A DNA stretch of 64,000 nucleotides from Pseudomonas arcuscaelestis (lineage in GTDB: Bacteria; Pseudomonadota; Gammaproteobacteria; Pseudomonadales; Pseudomonadaceae), in the NCBI RefSeq assembly GCF_016881005.1, contig NZ_JACOPV010000012.1, forward strand, positions 169,561 to 233,560, written 5' to 3'. Numbering within the stretch: position 1 is the stretch's first letter; every line of letters starts with the position of its first letter. Shown piece by piece: positions 33,509 through 43,600 of the stretch. The notes under the pieces were generated by a model. It was not told the origin of the DNA. It worked only from the letters and a program-made list of their open reading frames with translations, and ran no database searches. Both the position numbers and the translations under genes were made by a program.

Positions 33509-34213
33509 TCAAGCGCGTTTGTGTGCCGCCAGCGCCTTCACCACCAAATCAGCTACCGCGCCGCCGGAGGCGGGGTTTTGTCCGGTAATCAAACGACCTT
33601 CTTTCTGGTCGGCGATGGCAAAGGTCTTCCAGGGATCATCGTTCTTGCGGTAAAGGCCACCGCGGGCGCCCAATTCGTTCTCGGTAAGGTATGGCACCAC
33701 TTTGTCCAGCTCTGCCAGCTGTTCCTCGACATTGGAGAAACCGGTCACTTCACGATCCTTGACCAGCAGTGTGTTGTCGCTCAGCTTGATATTGAGCAGG
33801 CCCACGGCACCATGGCAAACAGAGGAAACCACGCCGCCCGCTTCGAATATGTGGCGCGACAGTTCCTGCAGGCCGGTATTGTCCGGGAAGTCCCATATTA
33901 CGCCGTGACCGCCGGCGTAGTAGATCGCGGCATAGTCCTGGGCTTTGACCTGACCGGGACTCAAGGTAGTACCCAGGCGGTTCATAAAAGTTTTGTCGTT
34001 GTACCACTGCCAGTCGATGTCCGCAGCCATTGCCAGACTGTGTGGGTCGATCGGCACATAGCCGCCGGTAGGGCTGATGTAGTCGACCTTGTAGCCGGCT
34101 TTTTCGACCTTTTCGACAAAGTGCACCGCCTCACCCAGCCAAAGCCCGGTGGCCCGCTTGAGTGTCGGGTATTTGGCCGTGTTAGTAAGGACCACCAGGA
34201 TTTTCTTGCTCAT
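33509..34213 (-). CDS. DJ-1/PfpI-family protein (type 1 glutamine amidotransferase-like)
   Basis: A 234-residue cytoplasmic protein. The nucleophile-elbow cysteine is in SSVCHGAVGLLN, the preceding His-rich loop is YAGGHGVIWDFPDN, and an acidic residue needed in Hsp31/DJ-1 enzymes lies in GLWLGEAVHF. Such proteins have glyoxalase III, deglycase or chaperone roles, or unknown ones; the close match to the Hsp31-like branch suggests methylglyoxal handling, as does the glyoxalase I gene elsewhere in the window. Two adjacent ATGs at 34216 and 34213 follow a GGAG site; the second has better spacing. It is monocistronic and divergent from the cytosine deaminase gene. Confidence 0.87.
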   Translation of the reverse strand: MSKKILVVLTNTAKYPTLKRATGLWLGEAVHFVEKVEKAGYKVDYISPTGGYVPIDPHSLAMAADIDWQWYNDKTFMNRLGTTLSPGQVKAQDYAAIYYAGGHGVIWDFPDNTGLQELSRHIFEAGGVVSSVCHGAVGLLNIKLSDNTLLVKDREVTGFSNVEEQLAELDKVVPYLTENELGARGGLYRKNDDPWKTFAIADQKEGRLITGQNPASGGAVADLVVKALAAHKRA

Positions 34214-34364
34214 CATCAGGCTCCCTTCACAGGTTCGACCCGGTTCGTCCGGATCGCAAGGAAAACCCCTACAGCATAGTTGGGGTTGGCCGGGATGCCA
34301 TGACGCACTTTGTGTGTGCTAGCCTTTCGGCAACCCCTGAATTTGACATCGGAGTCAATAATCC

Positions 34365-34823
34365 ATGAGCACCCCATCAGTCCACCCGGATGAATTCATG
34401 CAGGCTGCCATTGATGAGGCCAGAAAAGGCCTGGATGAGGGAGGTATTCCGATCGGTTCAGTGCTGGTACACGAGGGCAAGATCATTGGCCGTGGGCACA
34501 ATCGTCGGGTGCAATCGGGTAGCGCCATTTTGCATGGCGAGATGGATGCATTGGAAAACGCCGGCAGACAACCGGCAAAGGTGTATGCGCAATCTACGCT
34601 ATACACCACCTTGTCGCCCTGCGCGATGTGCAGTGGCGCCATCCTGTTATACGGGATCAAGCACGTGATTGTTGGTGAAAACCAGACGTTCCTGGGTGAA
34701 GAGGCGCTGTTGGCCGCTCGTGGTGTAACCTTGCAGGTTCAACACGACCAGGCTTGTATCAGCATGATGAAGGATTTCATTGCCGCCCGGCCAGAGCTTT
34801 GGGACGAAGACATCGGCCGCTGA
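34365..34823 (+). CDS. Yeast-type cytosine/nucleoside deaminase
   Basis: A 152-residue zinc-dependent deaminase of the CDA fold. The zinc motifs are HGEMDA (His plus catalytic Glu) and SPCAMCSGAI (two Cys). The surrounding sequence, IPIGSVLV, GRGHNRR, LENAGR, TLYTTLSPC and the C-terminal MKDFIAARPELWDEDIGR, closely follows the yeast FCY1 enzyme in both sequence and length, rather than the larger E. coli CodA. It would deaminate cytosine to uracil. The permease at 4525-5931 could supply substrate, but is 29 kb away. The gene stands alone; the next gene converges on it. Confidence 0.9.
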   Translation: MSTPSVHPDEFMQAAIDEARKGLDEGGIPIGSVLVHEGKIIGRGHNRRVQSGSAILHGEMDALENAGRQPAKVYAQSTLYTTLSPCAMCSGAILLYGIKHVIVGENQTFLGEEALLAARGVTLQVQHDQACISMMKDFIAARPELWDEDIGR

Positions 34824-34851
34824 ATTGCTCCGATAGTGGCGCTGGTGACCC

Positions 34852-35811
34852 CTAGCCAGCGCTGCCTGATCTGGACTCGCTGGTTCGTTGACTGGCCAGG
34901 CGCTCAAGCAGCAGATAGACCAGGCCGGCAATCAGCAGCGGGAGCAAAAAGTACACCACCCGGTAACCGATCAAGGCTGCGAGCAAGGTACCTTTGCCGT
35001 AGGTTGCCTGCAGCAAGGTCAGGAATACCGTCTCCAGTACCCCCAGGCCTGCGGGGATATGGGTGATGACGCCGGCGATACTGCTGATCATCAACACCGC
35101 CAGAATCGTCGGGTAACCGACCTTGTCGGGCAGCAGGCTGTACACCACCAGCGCCATCAGTGCCCAATTGCTGGCACCCATTACCAACTGCAGCGCGGCC
35201 ATGGGTAAGCTTGGCAAGGTAATTCGGTGGTTACGAATGCGGAAGGTACGGCGGCGCGAAAAGCGGCAGGCCGCCAGGTACGCCACCGCCGCCAGCAGCA
35301 ACACCAGACCGATCAAGCGCAGGCCACTGCTGCCGATCTCGAACCCTGCCGGTAAACCTGGAAAGCCACAGAGGAATAATGTGCCTGCCAAAAAAAAGTA
35401 ACCTAGCCAATTGGTCAGCAAGCCCAGACTGAGGATTCGGGTGATGGTCGCCACGGACAGTCCCAGGCGTGTGTAAAGCCGATACCGGAGGGCAATCGCA
35501 CCGACCCATGCACTGAGGTTTAGATTGAACGCATAGCAGACAAACGCCAATGGCAGTACCTGGCGCGCGGGGAGGTCATGGCCGGTATAGCGGCGCCCGA
35601 CCAGGTCGTAACAACTGAACAGAGTAAAGCTGCAGGCGCTGATCAGTCCCGCCAGCGCCAGGGTTTGCCAGCGGTATGACGCCAGTGCCTGGCGAACTTC
35701 CTCCCAGTCCAGATTCTTCAGCAAGGTGTACAGCAGTGCAGGCACGAGGATGAAAAAAGCCAGTGTCAGCAGCTGCCGGGCGCGACGCCAGTGGCTGGAG
35801 GACTTGATCAT
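34852..35811 (-). CDS. ybhN: YbhN-like membrane protein (lysylphosphatidylglycerol synthase transmembrane family)
   Basis: A 319-residue inner-membrane protein with about eight helices, belonging to the family of MprF-type flippase regions and E. coli YbhN. Conserved stretches are SLGLLTNWLGYFFLAGTLFL and SSIAGVITHIPAGLGVLETVFLTLL. It lacks the cytosolic synthase domain of MprF, so it is a transport or flippase-like unit, not an aminoacyl-lipid synthase. It overlaps the end of the clsB gene by four bases, and the three-gene order ybhP-clsB-ybhN equals that of E. coli. A role in handling the lipid made by ClsB is an inference. Confidence 0.87.
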   Translation of the reverse strand: MIKSSSHWRRARQLLTLAFFILVPALLYTLLKNLDWEEVRQALASYRWQTLALAGLISACSFTLFSCYDLVGRRYTGHDLPARQVLPLAFVCYAFNLNLSAWVGAIALRYRLYTRLGLSVATITRILSLGLLTNWLGYFFLAGTLFLCGFPGLPAGFEIGSSGLRLIGLVLLLAAVAYLAACRFSRRRTFRIRNHRITLPSLPMAALQLVMGASNWALMALVVYSLLPDKVGYPTILAVLMISSIAGVITHIPAGLGVLETVFLTLLQATYGKGTLLAALIGYRVVYFLLPLLIAGLVYLLLERLASQRTSESRSGSAG

Positions 35812-37019
35812 ATGGTTTTGCCTGTGGACGGATGGTCACGCAGCAGCGGCTGCAGGCGTGGAACATGGGCAGGGAGCCAGCCGACAATGGCCGGGAAGTG
35901 ACGAATGAAGTGAAAACTGAGGAATATCAGCGGCGCACGCCACCAGTAGCCACGCAGCACGCGCTGCAGGTTCACCGGCTTGCAGCGCTGAACGCACAGC
36001 TCTTGCAGGTGCTCATGCAAGCGCTCGTTGAGGGCGGTGTCGTGGATCACCAGATTGGCTTCCAGATTCAACGACAGGCTCAAGGGATCGAGATTGCTTG
36101 AGCCCACGGTCGACCAGTGGCGGTCAACCAAGGCTACTTTGCCGTGCAGGGGGCGCTCGCAATATTCGAAGATCTGCACGCCATCACGTAGTAGATAGTT
36201 GTAGAGCAACCGCGAACACAGGCGTACCAATGGCATATCGGGCATGCCCTGCAATACCAAGGTCACTTTAACGCCGCGGCGCGCGGCGTTGCGCAAGGTG
36301 CGCAGCAAGCGATACCCAGGAAAAAAATAGGCGTTGGCAATAATGATTCGTTCTTTCGCGCTCTCCAGCGCCTTCAGGTAGTGCCGCTCAATGTCGTTGG
36401 GGTGGTCCTGGTTGTCTCGAATGCACAGGATCATGCTGGCCTGATCGCTGTCGGCGGCCAGCGGCAACGCACGTTGCCACCAGCGGCGGCTGCGTGGGTG
36501 CAGCCTGGCGGATTCGTCGAGCAGAGAAAGCGTCGAATTGCGCAGATCGGCAACGATCGGCCCGCGCACCTGTACGGCATAGTCCTGTTTGGCCATGGGT
36601 CCAAAGTCGTCGAGGTGATCGGCACTGTAATTGATGCCGCCGACAAAGCCGACCTCACCATCGATCACCAGAATTTTACGGTGTAATCGGCGAAACAGAT
36701 TGGTGCGCATCCCCAGACGCTTGGGCCGAGGATCGAATGCCTGCAATTGCACCCCGGCATCGTTCAACGCTTTGAGGTAGTCGTAGCTCAGGTCGGCGGT
36801 GCCGTAGCCGTCGACCAGCATCTTTACCCGCACACCGCGTTGAGCAGCGTCGATCAGCAGTTGTTGCAACTGACGACCTACCTTGTCTTCGAAGATGATG
36901 AAGGTTTCCAGCAGGATCTCTTCCCGTGCCTGTTCGATGGCGGCGAAGACACTGGGGAAATATGCCTCACCATTGATCAACAGTTGCACTTGGTTGTCTT
37001 TGCGCCATTGGCTGTTCAC
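35808..37019 (-). CDS. clsB: Cardiolipin synthase B (phospholipase D superfamily)
   Basis: A 403-residue phosphatidyltransferase with two HKD motifs: HRKILVIDGEVGFVGGINYSAD near residue 118 and HGKVALVDRHWSTVGSSNLDP near residue 297. It lacks the N-terminal membrane helices of ClsA and matches ClsB (YbhO) in length. The enzyme makes cardiolipin, or phosphatidylglycerol by exchange, at the inner membrane. It overlaps the gene before it (ybhP-like) and the one after it (ybhN) by four bases each, so the operon is tightly coupled. The C-terminal hydrophobic stretch PLIFLSFHFIRHFPAIVGWL may anchor it. Confidence 0.92.
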   Translation of the reverse strand: MNSQWRKDNQVQLLINGEAYFPSVFAAIEQAREEILLETFIIFEDKVGRQLQQLLIDAAQRGVRVKMLVDGYGTADLSYDYLKALNDAGVQLQAFDPRPKRLGMRTNLFRRLHRKILVIDGEVGFVGGINYSADHLDDFGPMAKQDYAVQVRGPIVADLRNSTLSLLDESARLHPRSRRWWQRALPLAADSDQASMILCIRDNQDHPNDIERHYLKALESAKERIIIANAYFFPGYRLLRTLRNAARRGVKVTLVLQGMPDMPLVRLCSRLLYNYLLRDGVQIFEYCERPLHGKVALVDRHWSTVGSSNLDPLSLSLNLEANLVIHDTALNERLHEHLQELCVQRCKPVNLQRVLRGYWWRAPLIFLSFHFIRHFPAIVGWLPAHVPRLQPLLRDHPSTGKTI

Positions 37020-37837
37020 CAGCGTACCTCCACAGCCAGGGGCAAGTGATCGGACAAATGTGTCCAGGGCTTGCGCGACATGACTTTAGGTTGGTGGGCA
37101 CGGGCGTTGCGCAAGTAGATGCGATCAAGGCACAGCAGTGGCCAGCGTGCAGGAAAGCTGCGCGCCGGTTTGCCGTGGGCCTCGGTGAATACCTCGTGCA
37201 ATCCGCAGGCGGCCAGTTGTGCATCTGCGCGGCAACGCCAATCGTTGAAATCGCCAGCAACGATAACCGGGGCCTTGGCTGGCAGGCTTTCGAGCAGCCG
37301 GCACAGGAGTTGAAGTTGTTGCTGGCGTTGGCGTTCATCCAGGCCAAGGTGCACACAGATTGCGTGCAGCTCCACCGCCTCCGGCAGGGCCAGAATCGAA
37401 TGCAACAAGCCTCGCTGCTCGCTGCCTTTAATGCTGATGTCGAGATTTTCGTGACGCACAATGGGGTATTTGGAGAGCAGGGCGTTGCCATGCTCGCCAT
37501 CGGGGTACACCGCATTGCGGCCATACGCGAACACCGGCCAGAGTGAATCGGCGAGAAACTCGTATTGCGGAACCTCTGACCAGTTCGGGTGGCGTCGCCC
37601 GTGATGGCGATGGCTACCGAGCACCTCTTGGAGAAACACCAGGTCGGCATCTTCGCTGCGTACTGCTTCGCGCAGTTCAGGCAGCACATAATGGCGATTG
37701 AGCGGGCTGAAGCCCTTGTGCGCGTTGACGGTCATAATCCGCACATGATCCACGGCCGGCGCCTCGGCCAGGCTATCTGCCGTGCGTACCTGGCGCTGTG
37801 TACCATTGCCTTGTCGAGCGTGTGACGAATCGGCCAC
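37016..37837 (-). CDS. ybhP: Endonuclease/exonuclease/phosphatase-family hydrolase (YbhP-like)
   Basis: A 273-residue hydrolase of the DNase I-like superfamily. Motifs in order: VNAHKG near residue 37, DLVFLQEVLG with the metal-binding Glu, HLGLDERQRQ, VIVAGDFNDWR, and the C-terminal LSDHLPLAVEV with the catalytic His. The start appears to be a GTG at 37837 with a GGAG site eight bases before it. First gene of the ybhP-clsB-ybhN operon, with a four-base overlap to clsB. Given its partners, a phosphodiesterase acting on lipid head groups is plausible, but nuclease activity is not excluded. Confidence 0.87.
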   Translation of the reverse strand: MADSSHARQGNGTQRQVRTADSLAEAPAVDHVRIMTVNAHKGFSPLNRHYVLPELREAVRSEDADLVFLQEVLGSHRHHGRRHPNWSEVPQYEFLADSLWPVFAYGRNAVYPDGEHGNALLSKYPIVRHENLDISIKGSEQRGLLHSILALPEAVELHAICVHLGLDERQRQQQLQLLCRLLESLPAKAPVIVAGDFNDWRCRADAQLAACGLHEVFTEAHGKPARSFPARWPLLCLDRIYLRNARAHQPKVMSRKPWTHLSDHLPLAVEVRW

Positions 37838-37960
37838 GTGGGGTCTCCATTGATAGAAGCACGCAGCTTGCGCCCAGAGGCGGTCACTGCCAGTGCACTA
37901 TCACTGGACCACAGTGCGCGGGAAGGGGTTCAACCGTAATGCCCAATGGTCAGGCGCCGG

Positions 37961-39016
37961 CTACAAACCCTGTTGCACCAGCGGGTCGTCGGGGTTGAGC
38001 TGTTCGAGCTGGGCCAGCAGGACCTGTACATTCTGCATTTGACCGGTCTCTTTCCAATATTCAATCAGCAGCACCCGGGCCTTGCGATTGGCTGGATCGC
38101 GAGACAGCAACGCTTCGAGCTGCTTCTGCGCCGGCTCTACTTGCTCAAGCTGATGCAGGCTGGTGGCCAGGGTATAGCGGTACGCATTGTTGTCCGGATC
38201 GAGCTCCAGGGCTCGGGCAAACGCCAGCAAGGCGTATTCGTCCTGGCCGTGGCGCAGCAGCCATTTACCCAGTTCATGTTGCAGGAAGGCCGAGTCGGGT
38301 CGCTGTTGCAGCGCCGTTGCCAGGACTTGGCGCGAGGCATCGGTTTGACCCTGGCGTTCCAGCAACTGCACCTGCACGGCCAAGGCCTCAAGATTTTCCG
38401 GATCAAGTTTCAGGGTTTGCTCCAAGGCTGCTGCGGCCTCCTTGAAGCTGTTCTCGTGCAGATAGAGCCTGGCCAGGTGCAATTGAGCGGCCGGGTCGTC
38501 AGTCTGTTGCGCAAGTACTTGCTGATATTGCTCGAGCGCATGCTGCAAGGGGCCGAAGTACAGACCAATGTCATCCGGACCAAGACCTAACAGCGCATCG
38601 ACAACGGCAAAACGCACACGTGGTTCTTCATCATCGAGCAAAGGGCCAAGCACCAGGCTGCGTTGTGTGTCGGGCAACATCGCGCCGATACTGGCGATAG
38701 CGGCGCGGCGGACCAATTGATCATCGTGCTGTAGGTCGCGGGTGGCCAGTTTCAGCGCTAATGGTGAAGGATAATTGGGCAGTTCCTGGTACAAGCCTGC
38801 GCGGCGAATGGCTGATAGATCGGTGCGCGCCAACTGCTGGTACAGCACCCGCGCCGCGCCCGGCTGGCCGTTGTGAGCCATGGCCAGGGATTTGGCATAG
38901 GAATGCTTGAGGGCCGGCGCTGGCGCCGGGCTGTTATCGCGCCAAAAGTATCCGCCAAGACCGAGGATGACAATCAGGGTCAGGCTGATAAGGGTGTATT
39001 GACGCTGCTTCGACAT
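37961..39016 (-). CDS. Membrane-anchored HEAT/TPR-repeat protein
   Basis: A 351-residue protein with an N-terminal signal anchor (TLISLTLIVILGLGGYFW). Residues about 85-150 look like HEAT-type repeats (DDQLVRRAAIASIGAML; EPRVRFAVVDALLGLG). Residues about 155-340 are tetratricopeptide repeats, for example DPAAQLHLARLYLHENSFKEAAAALEQTLKLDPEN and a similar unit ending ALELDPDNNAYR. It would lie mainly in the periplasm and act as a protein-binding scaffold. No partner is obvious; it sits 120 bases upstream, in the reverse sense, of the ybhP operon. The function is unknown. Confidence 0.8.
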   Translation of the reverse strand: MSKQRQYTLISLTLIVILGLGGYFWRDNSPAPAPALKHSYAKSLAMAHNGQPGAARVLYQQLARTDLSAIRRAGLYQELPNYPSPLALKLATRDLQHDDQLVRRAAIASIGAMLPDTQRSLVLGPLLDDEEPRVRFAVVDALLGLGPDDIGLYFGPLQHALEQYQQVLAQQTDDPAAQLHLARLYLHENSFKEAAAALEQTLKLDPENLEALAVQVQLLERQGQTDASRQVLATALQQRPDSAFLQHELGKWLLRHGQDEYALLAFARALELDPDNNAYRYTLATSLHQLEQVEPAQKQLEALLSRDPANRKARVLLIEYWKETGQMQNVQVLLAQLEQLNPDDPLVQQGL

Positions 39017-39181
39017 GGGTGAATCCGCAACACGCGACTGGCAAAGGCGTCAGCTTGGGTGAGTGAGCGGCTGACGTCAAATCGCAGACCACCGTCAGCA
39101 GGCCTTGCACAACTCCGTAGGCGGCGGCCTTGCTTGCGATCGGTCGCAATCCCAGCTTCATGTACTGTTCATGGCGCCCAT

Positions 39182-39213
39182 AAAAAAGCCCCGCGAGCGG
39201 CAGCAAGCGGGGC
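39182..39213 (-). terminator. Rho-independent terminator of the efflux operon
   Basis: On the minus strand GCCCCGC and GCGGGGC form a 7-bp stem around a 12-base loop, followed by six T. It lies about 40 bases past the oprN-like stop codon. Confidence 0.88.
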
Positions 39214-39251
39214 AAAAGGCCGGTCAGAAACCAACCAAAGGAGAGGTTGAA

Positions 39252-40676
39252 TCAGTTGATCGCAGCGACGTTCTCGGTCTGCCAGCCGCCACCCAGGGCT
39301 TTGTAAATGGCAACGATGCCCCGGTACAGGTCGACTTCACCCTGGGCCTGGGCGTCTTCGGCGCTCAGGCGCTCGCGTTCGGCATCAAGCAGGACCAGGT
39401 AGTCCACGGTGCCTTCGCGGTAACGAATCGAGGCGAGGTCGGCAGCCTTGCGACTGGCTTCGCTCTGGCGTAGCAGGGCGAGCAGGCGTTGTTGGCGCTT
39501 GCTGTAGTCGCTGAAGGCGTTTTCCGATTCCTCCAGTGCCAGCAGCACCTGCTGCTCATAATTAGCCAGTGCCCCTTCAGCATCGGCATTAGCGCCGCGC
39601 AGACGTGCGCGCACGCTGCCCAGGTCGAACGCCGCCCAGGTGATGCTCGGCCCCAGGGCCCAGGCTTGCGCTGCCGAAGACCCCAACTGCGAGCCACGTG
39701 CTGCAGTAAAGCCGAGAAACCCGCTGAGGCTGACCCGTGGGAACAGGTCGGCGGTGGCCACACCAATGTTCGCCGTCGCTGCAGCCAACTGCCGTTCGGC
39801 ACTGCGGATATCCGGACGACGTTTTAGCAGTTCACCCGGGTCGCCGACCGGCAAGGCCTTGGCAATCGCTGGCAGTTGGGCTGGCGACAAGTCGATAGCC
39901 AGTGCATCGGGGCGTTGCCCGAGCAAGGTGGCAATACGGTTGCGGGCCCGTACTTGTTCCGCTTGCAACTGCGGAACGCTGGCCTCGACCTCTGCCAGGC
40001 GCGCATCGGCACGGACCACATCCAGGTCGTTGCCAACCCCGGCATCGCGCAGTGTTTCAGTGATGCCACGCGAGTCTTGCTGGGTCTTGAGGTTGGCCAG
40101 GGCGATTTTCTCGCGCAACTGCGCACCACGCAGTTGGCCGTAGGCATCGACCAGCTCGGCAATCAGGCTCACTTGCAGCTGTTGCAGATCGGCTTGCGCG
40201 GCGTCCTGCTGCGCCTCACTGGCTTCGAGTTGGCGCTGGATACGGCCAAACAGATCCAGTTCCCAGGCCATGTCCAGGCCGAGGTCGTAGCGTTCGCTGT
40301 TGACTCGGTCCTCGCTCTGCCCTGGAATCTGCCCTTTGCCCAGGTCGCTGCTGGCGCGACTGGTCACCGTTGGCAGGGCGTCGTTGCTGACATCGTCACG
40401 AATTGCCCGTGCGGCTTTGAGGCGAGCGAATGCTATACGCAATTCACGGTTGCCTTGCAGCGACTGACTGACCAACTGGTTGAGCACCGGATCGTCGAAT
40501 TGCTTCCACCAGACGCTTTCAAAACGGCTGGGGTCGAATGCGCTTTTGGCATTGGCTTCATTGGCGGCGCTCAGTTGCGCTGTTGCAGTGGCTGGTGCCT
40601 TGTAGTCAGGGCCGACCGCACAGGCGGCCAGGGCCAGCACCAGCAAGCTGGGCATCCATAGTTTCAAGGTGTTCAT
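39252..40676 (-). CDS. oprN: Outer membrane efflux channel, OprN-type lipoprotein
   Basis: A 474-residue outer-membrane factor of the OprM/NodT family. The lipobox LALAACAVGPDYKAP gives lipid attachment at the Cys near residue 19. Two repeated helical halves follow, with the conserved NRELRIAFARLKAARA and WELDLFGRIQRQLEASEAQ segments in the first and RPDIRSAERQLAAATANIGVATADLFPRVSL in the second. It is the last gene of a mexE-mexF-oprN operon, overlapping mexF by four bases, and is followed by a clear terminator. The symbol is given by operon context and family. Confidence 0.92.
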   Translation of the reverse strand: MNTLKLWMPSLLVLALAACAVGPDYKAPATATAQLSAANEANAKSAFDPSRFESVWWKQFDDPVLNQLVSQSLQGNRELRIAFARLKAARAIRDDVSNDALPTVTSRASSDLGKGQIPGQSEDRVNSERYDLGLDMAWELDLFGRIQRQLEASEAQQDAAQADLQQLQVSLIAELVDAYGQLRGAQLREKIALANLKTQQDSRGITETLRDAGVGNDLDVVRADARLAEVEASVPQLQAEQVRARNRIATLLGQRPDALAIDLSPAQLPAIAKALPVGDPGELLKRRPDIRSAERQLAAATANIGVATADLFPRVSLSGFLGFTAARGSQLGSSAAQAWALGPSITWAAFDLGSVRARLRGANADAEGALANYEQQVLLALEESENAFSDYSKRQQRLLALLRQSEASRKAADLASIRYREGTVDYLVLLDAERERLSAEDAQAQGEVDLYRGIVAIYKALGGGWQTENVAAIN

Positions 40677-43600
40677 GCATGGCTCTCCAGCTTCAGCGCA
40701 TGGGCGGCTTTGCGAGCCTGGCTGCGTTCAACGTAACGGCGGATCAGAACAAAGAACACTGGCGTCAGTAGCAGCCCGAAGAAGGTCACCCCGATCATTC
40801 CGGAGAACACCGCTACACCCATGGCATGGCGCATCTCCGCACCGGCACCGGAGGAGAACACCAGCGGTACTACACCCATGATGAAGGCGATCGAGGTCAT
40901 CAGAATCGGCCGCAGACGCAGGCGGCAGGCTTCCAGTACAGCGGCCAACGGATCGAGACCTTCAGCCTGTTTGTCCTTGGCAAACTCGACAATCAGGATG
41001 GCGTTCTTGCATGCAAGCCCCACCAGTACAATCAAGCCGATCTGGGTAAAGATGTTGTTGTCGCCACCGGAAAGAATCACTCCGGTAATCGCCGACAGCA
41101 GGGTCATTGGCACAATCAGAATCACCGCCAGTGGCAGGCTCCAGCTTTCGTATTGGGCCGCCAGTACCAGGAAGGCCAGCAATACGCAGAGCGGGAAGAC
41201 GAACAGCGCGGTGTTACCAGAAAGTATCTGCTGGTAGGTCAGCTCGGTCCATTCGTAGGTCATGCCATTGGGCAATTCTTCCTTGAGCAGCTTTTCGATG
41301 GCCTTTTCCGCTTGACCGGAGCTGTAGCCAGGGGCTGCACCACCGTTGATTTCGGCGGTAATGAAGCCGTTGTAGTGCATGACGCGGTCTGGCCCGGAGG
41401 TATCGCTGACCTTGATAAAGGTCGCCAGCGGGATCATTTCACCCTGGTTGTTACGTACCTTCAATTGGCCGATCTGCTCGGCTTCCAGACGGAACTGTTG
41501 CTCAGCCTGAACGTTGACCTGATAGGTGCGGCCAAAACGGTTGAAGTCGTTGGCATACAGCGAACCCAGGTAGATCTGCAGCGTATCGAAAATATCGCTG
41601 ATGGCTACACCGTGGGTCTTGGCCTTTTCACGGTCGATGGCAGCGTCGACCTGGGGTACGTTGACCTGGTAACTGGTGAACAGTCCCGCCAACTCCGGCA
41701 CGTTGTGGCTCTTGGCGATAACATTCTGTACTTCCTTGTACAGCGCTTCGTATCCAAGGTTGCCACGGTCTTCAACTTGCAGGCGGAAACCGCCAATGGT
41801 GCCCAACCCCTGTACCGGTGGCGGTGGGAAAATCGCGATATAGGCATCTTCGATATCGGCAAATTGCGCGTTCAGCGAAGCAGCAATGGCGGCGGCCGAC
41901 TGGCTAGGGTCCTTGCGTTCATCAAATGGCTTGAGCGGAGTGAAGACGATGCCGCTGTTCGGGCTGTTGGTAAAACCGTTGATCGACAGGCCCGGGAACG
42001 CCACCGAGTCGGCAACGCCAGGTTGCTTGAGGGCGATCTCGCTCATCTTCTTGATCACAGCTTCGGTACGATCGAGGCTGGCCGCGTCCGGTAGTTGCGC
42101 GAAGGCCACCAGGTACTGTTTGTCCTGCGCCGGTACAAAGCCGGTCGGAGTAGAGGAGAAGCCCAGCCAAGTCATGACAATCAGGCCGCCGTAGACGAAC
42201 AGGGCAATGCCGCTGCTGCGGATAACCCGGCCGACTGCACCGACATAGCTGTGGCTGGCACGGTCGAAGAAACGGTTGAACGGGTTGAACAGCCAACCGC
42301 CCAGCAAACGCTCAAGCATCCGCGAAAAACGGTCCTTGGGCGCATGATGCTCTTTGAGCAATACCGCCGCCAACGCAGGCGACAGGGTCAGGGAGTTGAA
42401 CGCCGAGATGACGGTAGAGATAGCAATGGTCAGTGCAAATTGCTTGTAGAACTGACCGGTAAGGCCCGAGATAAACGCAGCAGGAACGAACACCGCGCAC
42501 AGTACCAGCGCCGTGGCGATAATTGGCCCGGTCACTTCACCCATAGCCTTTTGCGTGGCCTCCAAGGGTTTGAGGCCCAGGCCGATATTACGCTCGACGT
42601 TTTCCACCACAACGATGGCGTCATCGACCACGATGCCGATTGCCAACACCAGACCGAACAGCGACAGGGCGTTGAGTGAGAACCCGAACAGGTGCATCAC
42701 CGCAAAGGTACCGATCAACGATACCGGCACTGCCACCAGCGGAATGATCGAGGCGCGCCAGGTTTGCAGGAACAGAATCACCACCAGCACCACCAGTACC
42801 AGGGCTTCGAACAGGGTATGCACCACCGCTTCGATAGAGCCGCGTACGAACACGGTAGGGTCGTAGACGATGCTGTAGTCCATGCCCTCAGGGAAATCCT
42901 TCTTCAGTTCGGCCATTTTCGACCGCACCTCATCGGAGATCTCAATAGCGTTGGAGCCCGGACGCTGGAAGATCGGGATGGCTACCGCCGGTTGGTTGTT
43001 GAGCAATGAACGCAGTGCATACTGGCTTGAGCCCAGCTCGACGCGAGCGATGTCCTTGAGACGAGTGATTTCACCATTGGCACCGGAGCGGATGATGATG
43101 TTCTCGAACTCTTCTTCGTGGACCAGGCGGCCCTGAGTGTTGACCGAGAGCTGGAAGCTGGTGCTGCCAGGTGCGGGGGGGGCACCGAGTTGGCCTGCGG
43201 CTACCTGACGGTTCTGCTCGCGAATTGCAGCAACCACGTCGCTGGCGGTCAGGTTGCGTGAGGCGGTCTTGTTCGGGTCCAGCCATACCCGCAGGGAGTA
43301 GTCGCCCATGCCGAACAGTTGCACGTCACCGACCCCGCCCAGGCGCGCCAGTTCGTCCTTGATATTAAGGATGGCGTAGTTGGACAGGTAAAGCATGTCG
43401 TAGCGATTGTCCGGCGAGGTCAGGTGCACAACCATGGTCAGGTCGGGCGATGCCTTGTCGACGGTAATACCGATACGGGTCACTTCCTCGGGCAGCTTGG
43501 GCTGAGTACGGGTGACACGGTTCTGGACCTGAACCTGGGCATTGTCCAGATCGGTGCCCAGGGCGAACGTAATGGTCAGGGTCAGCTTGCCATCGGCGGT

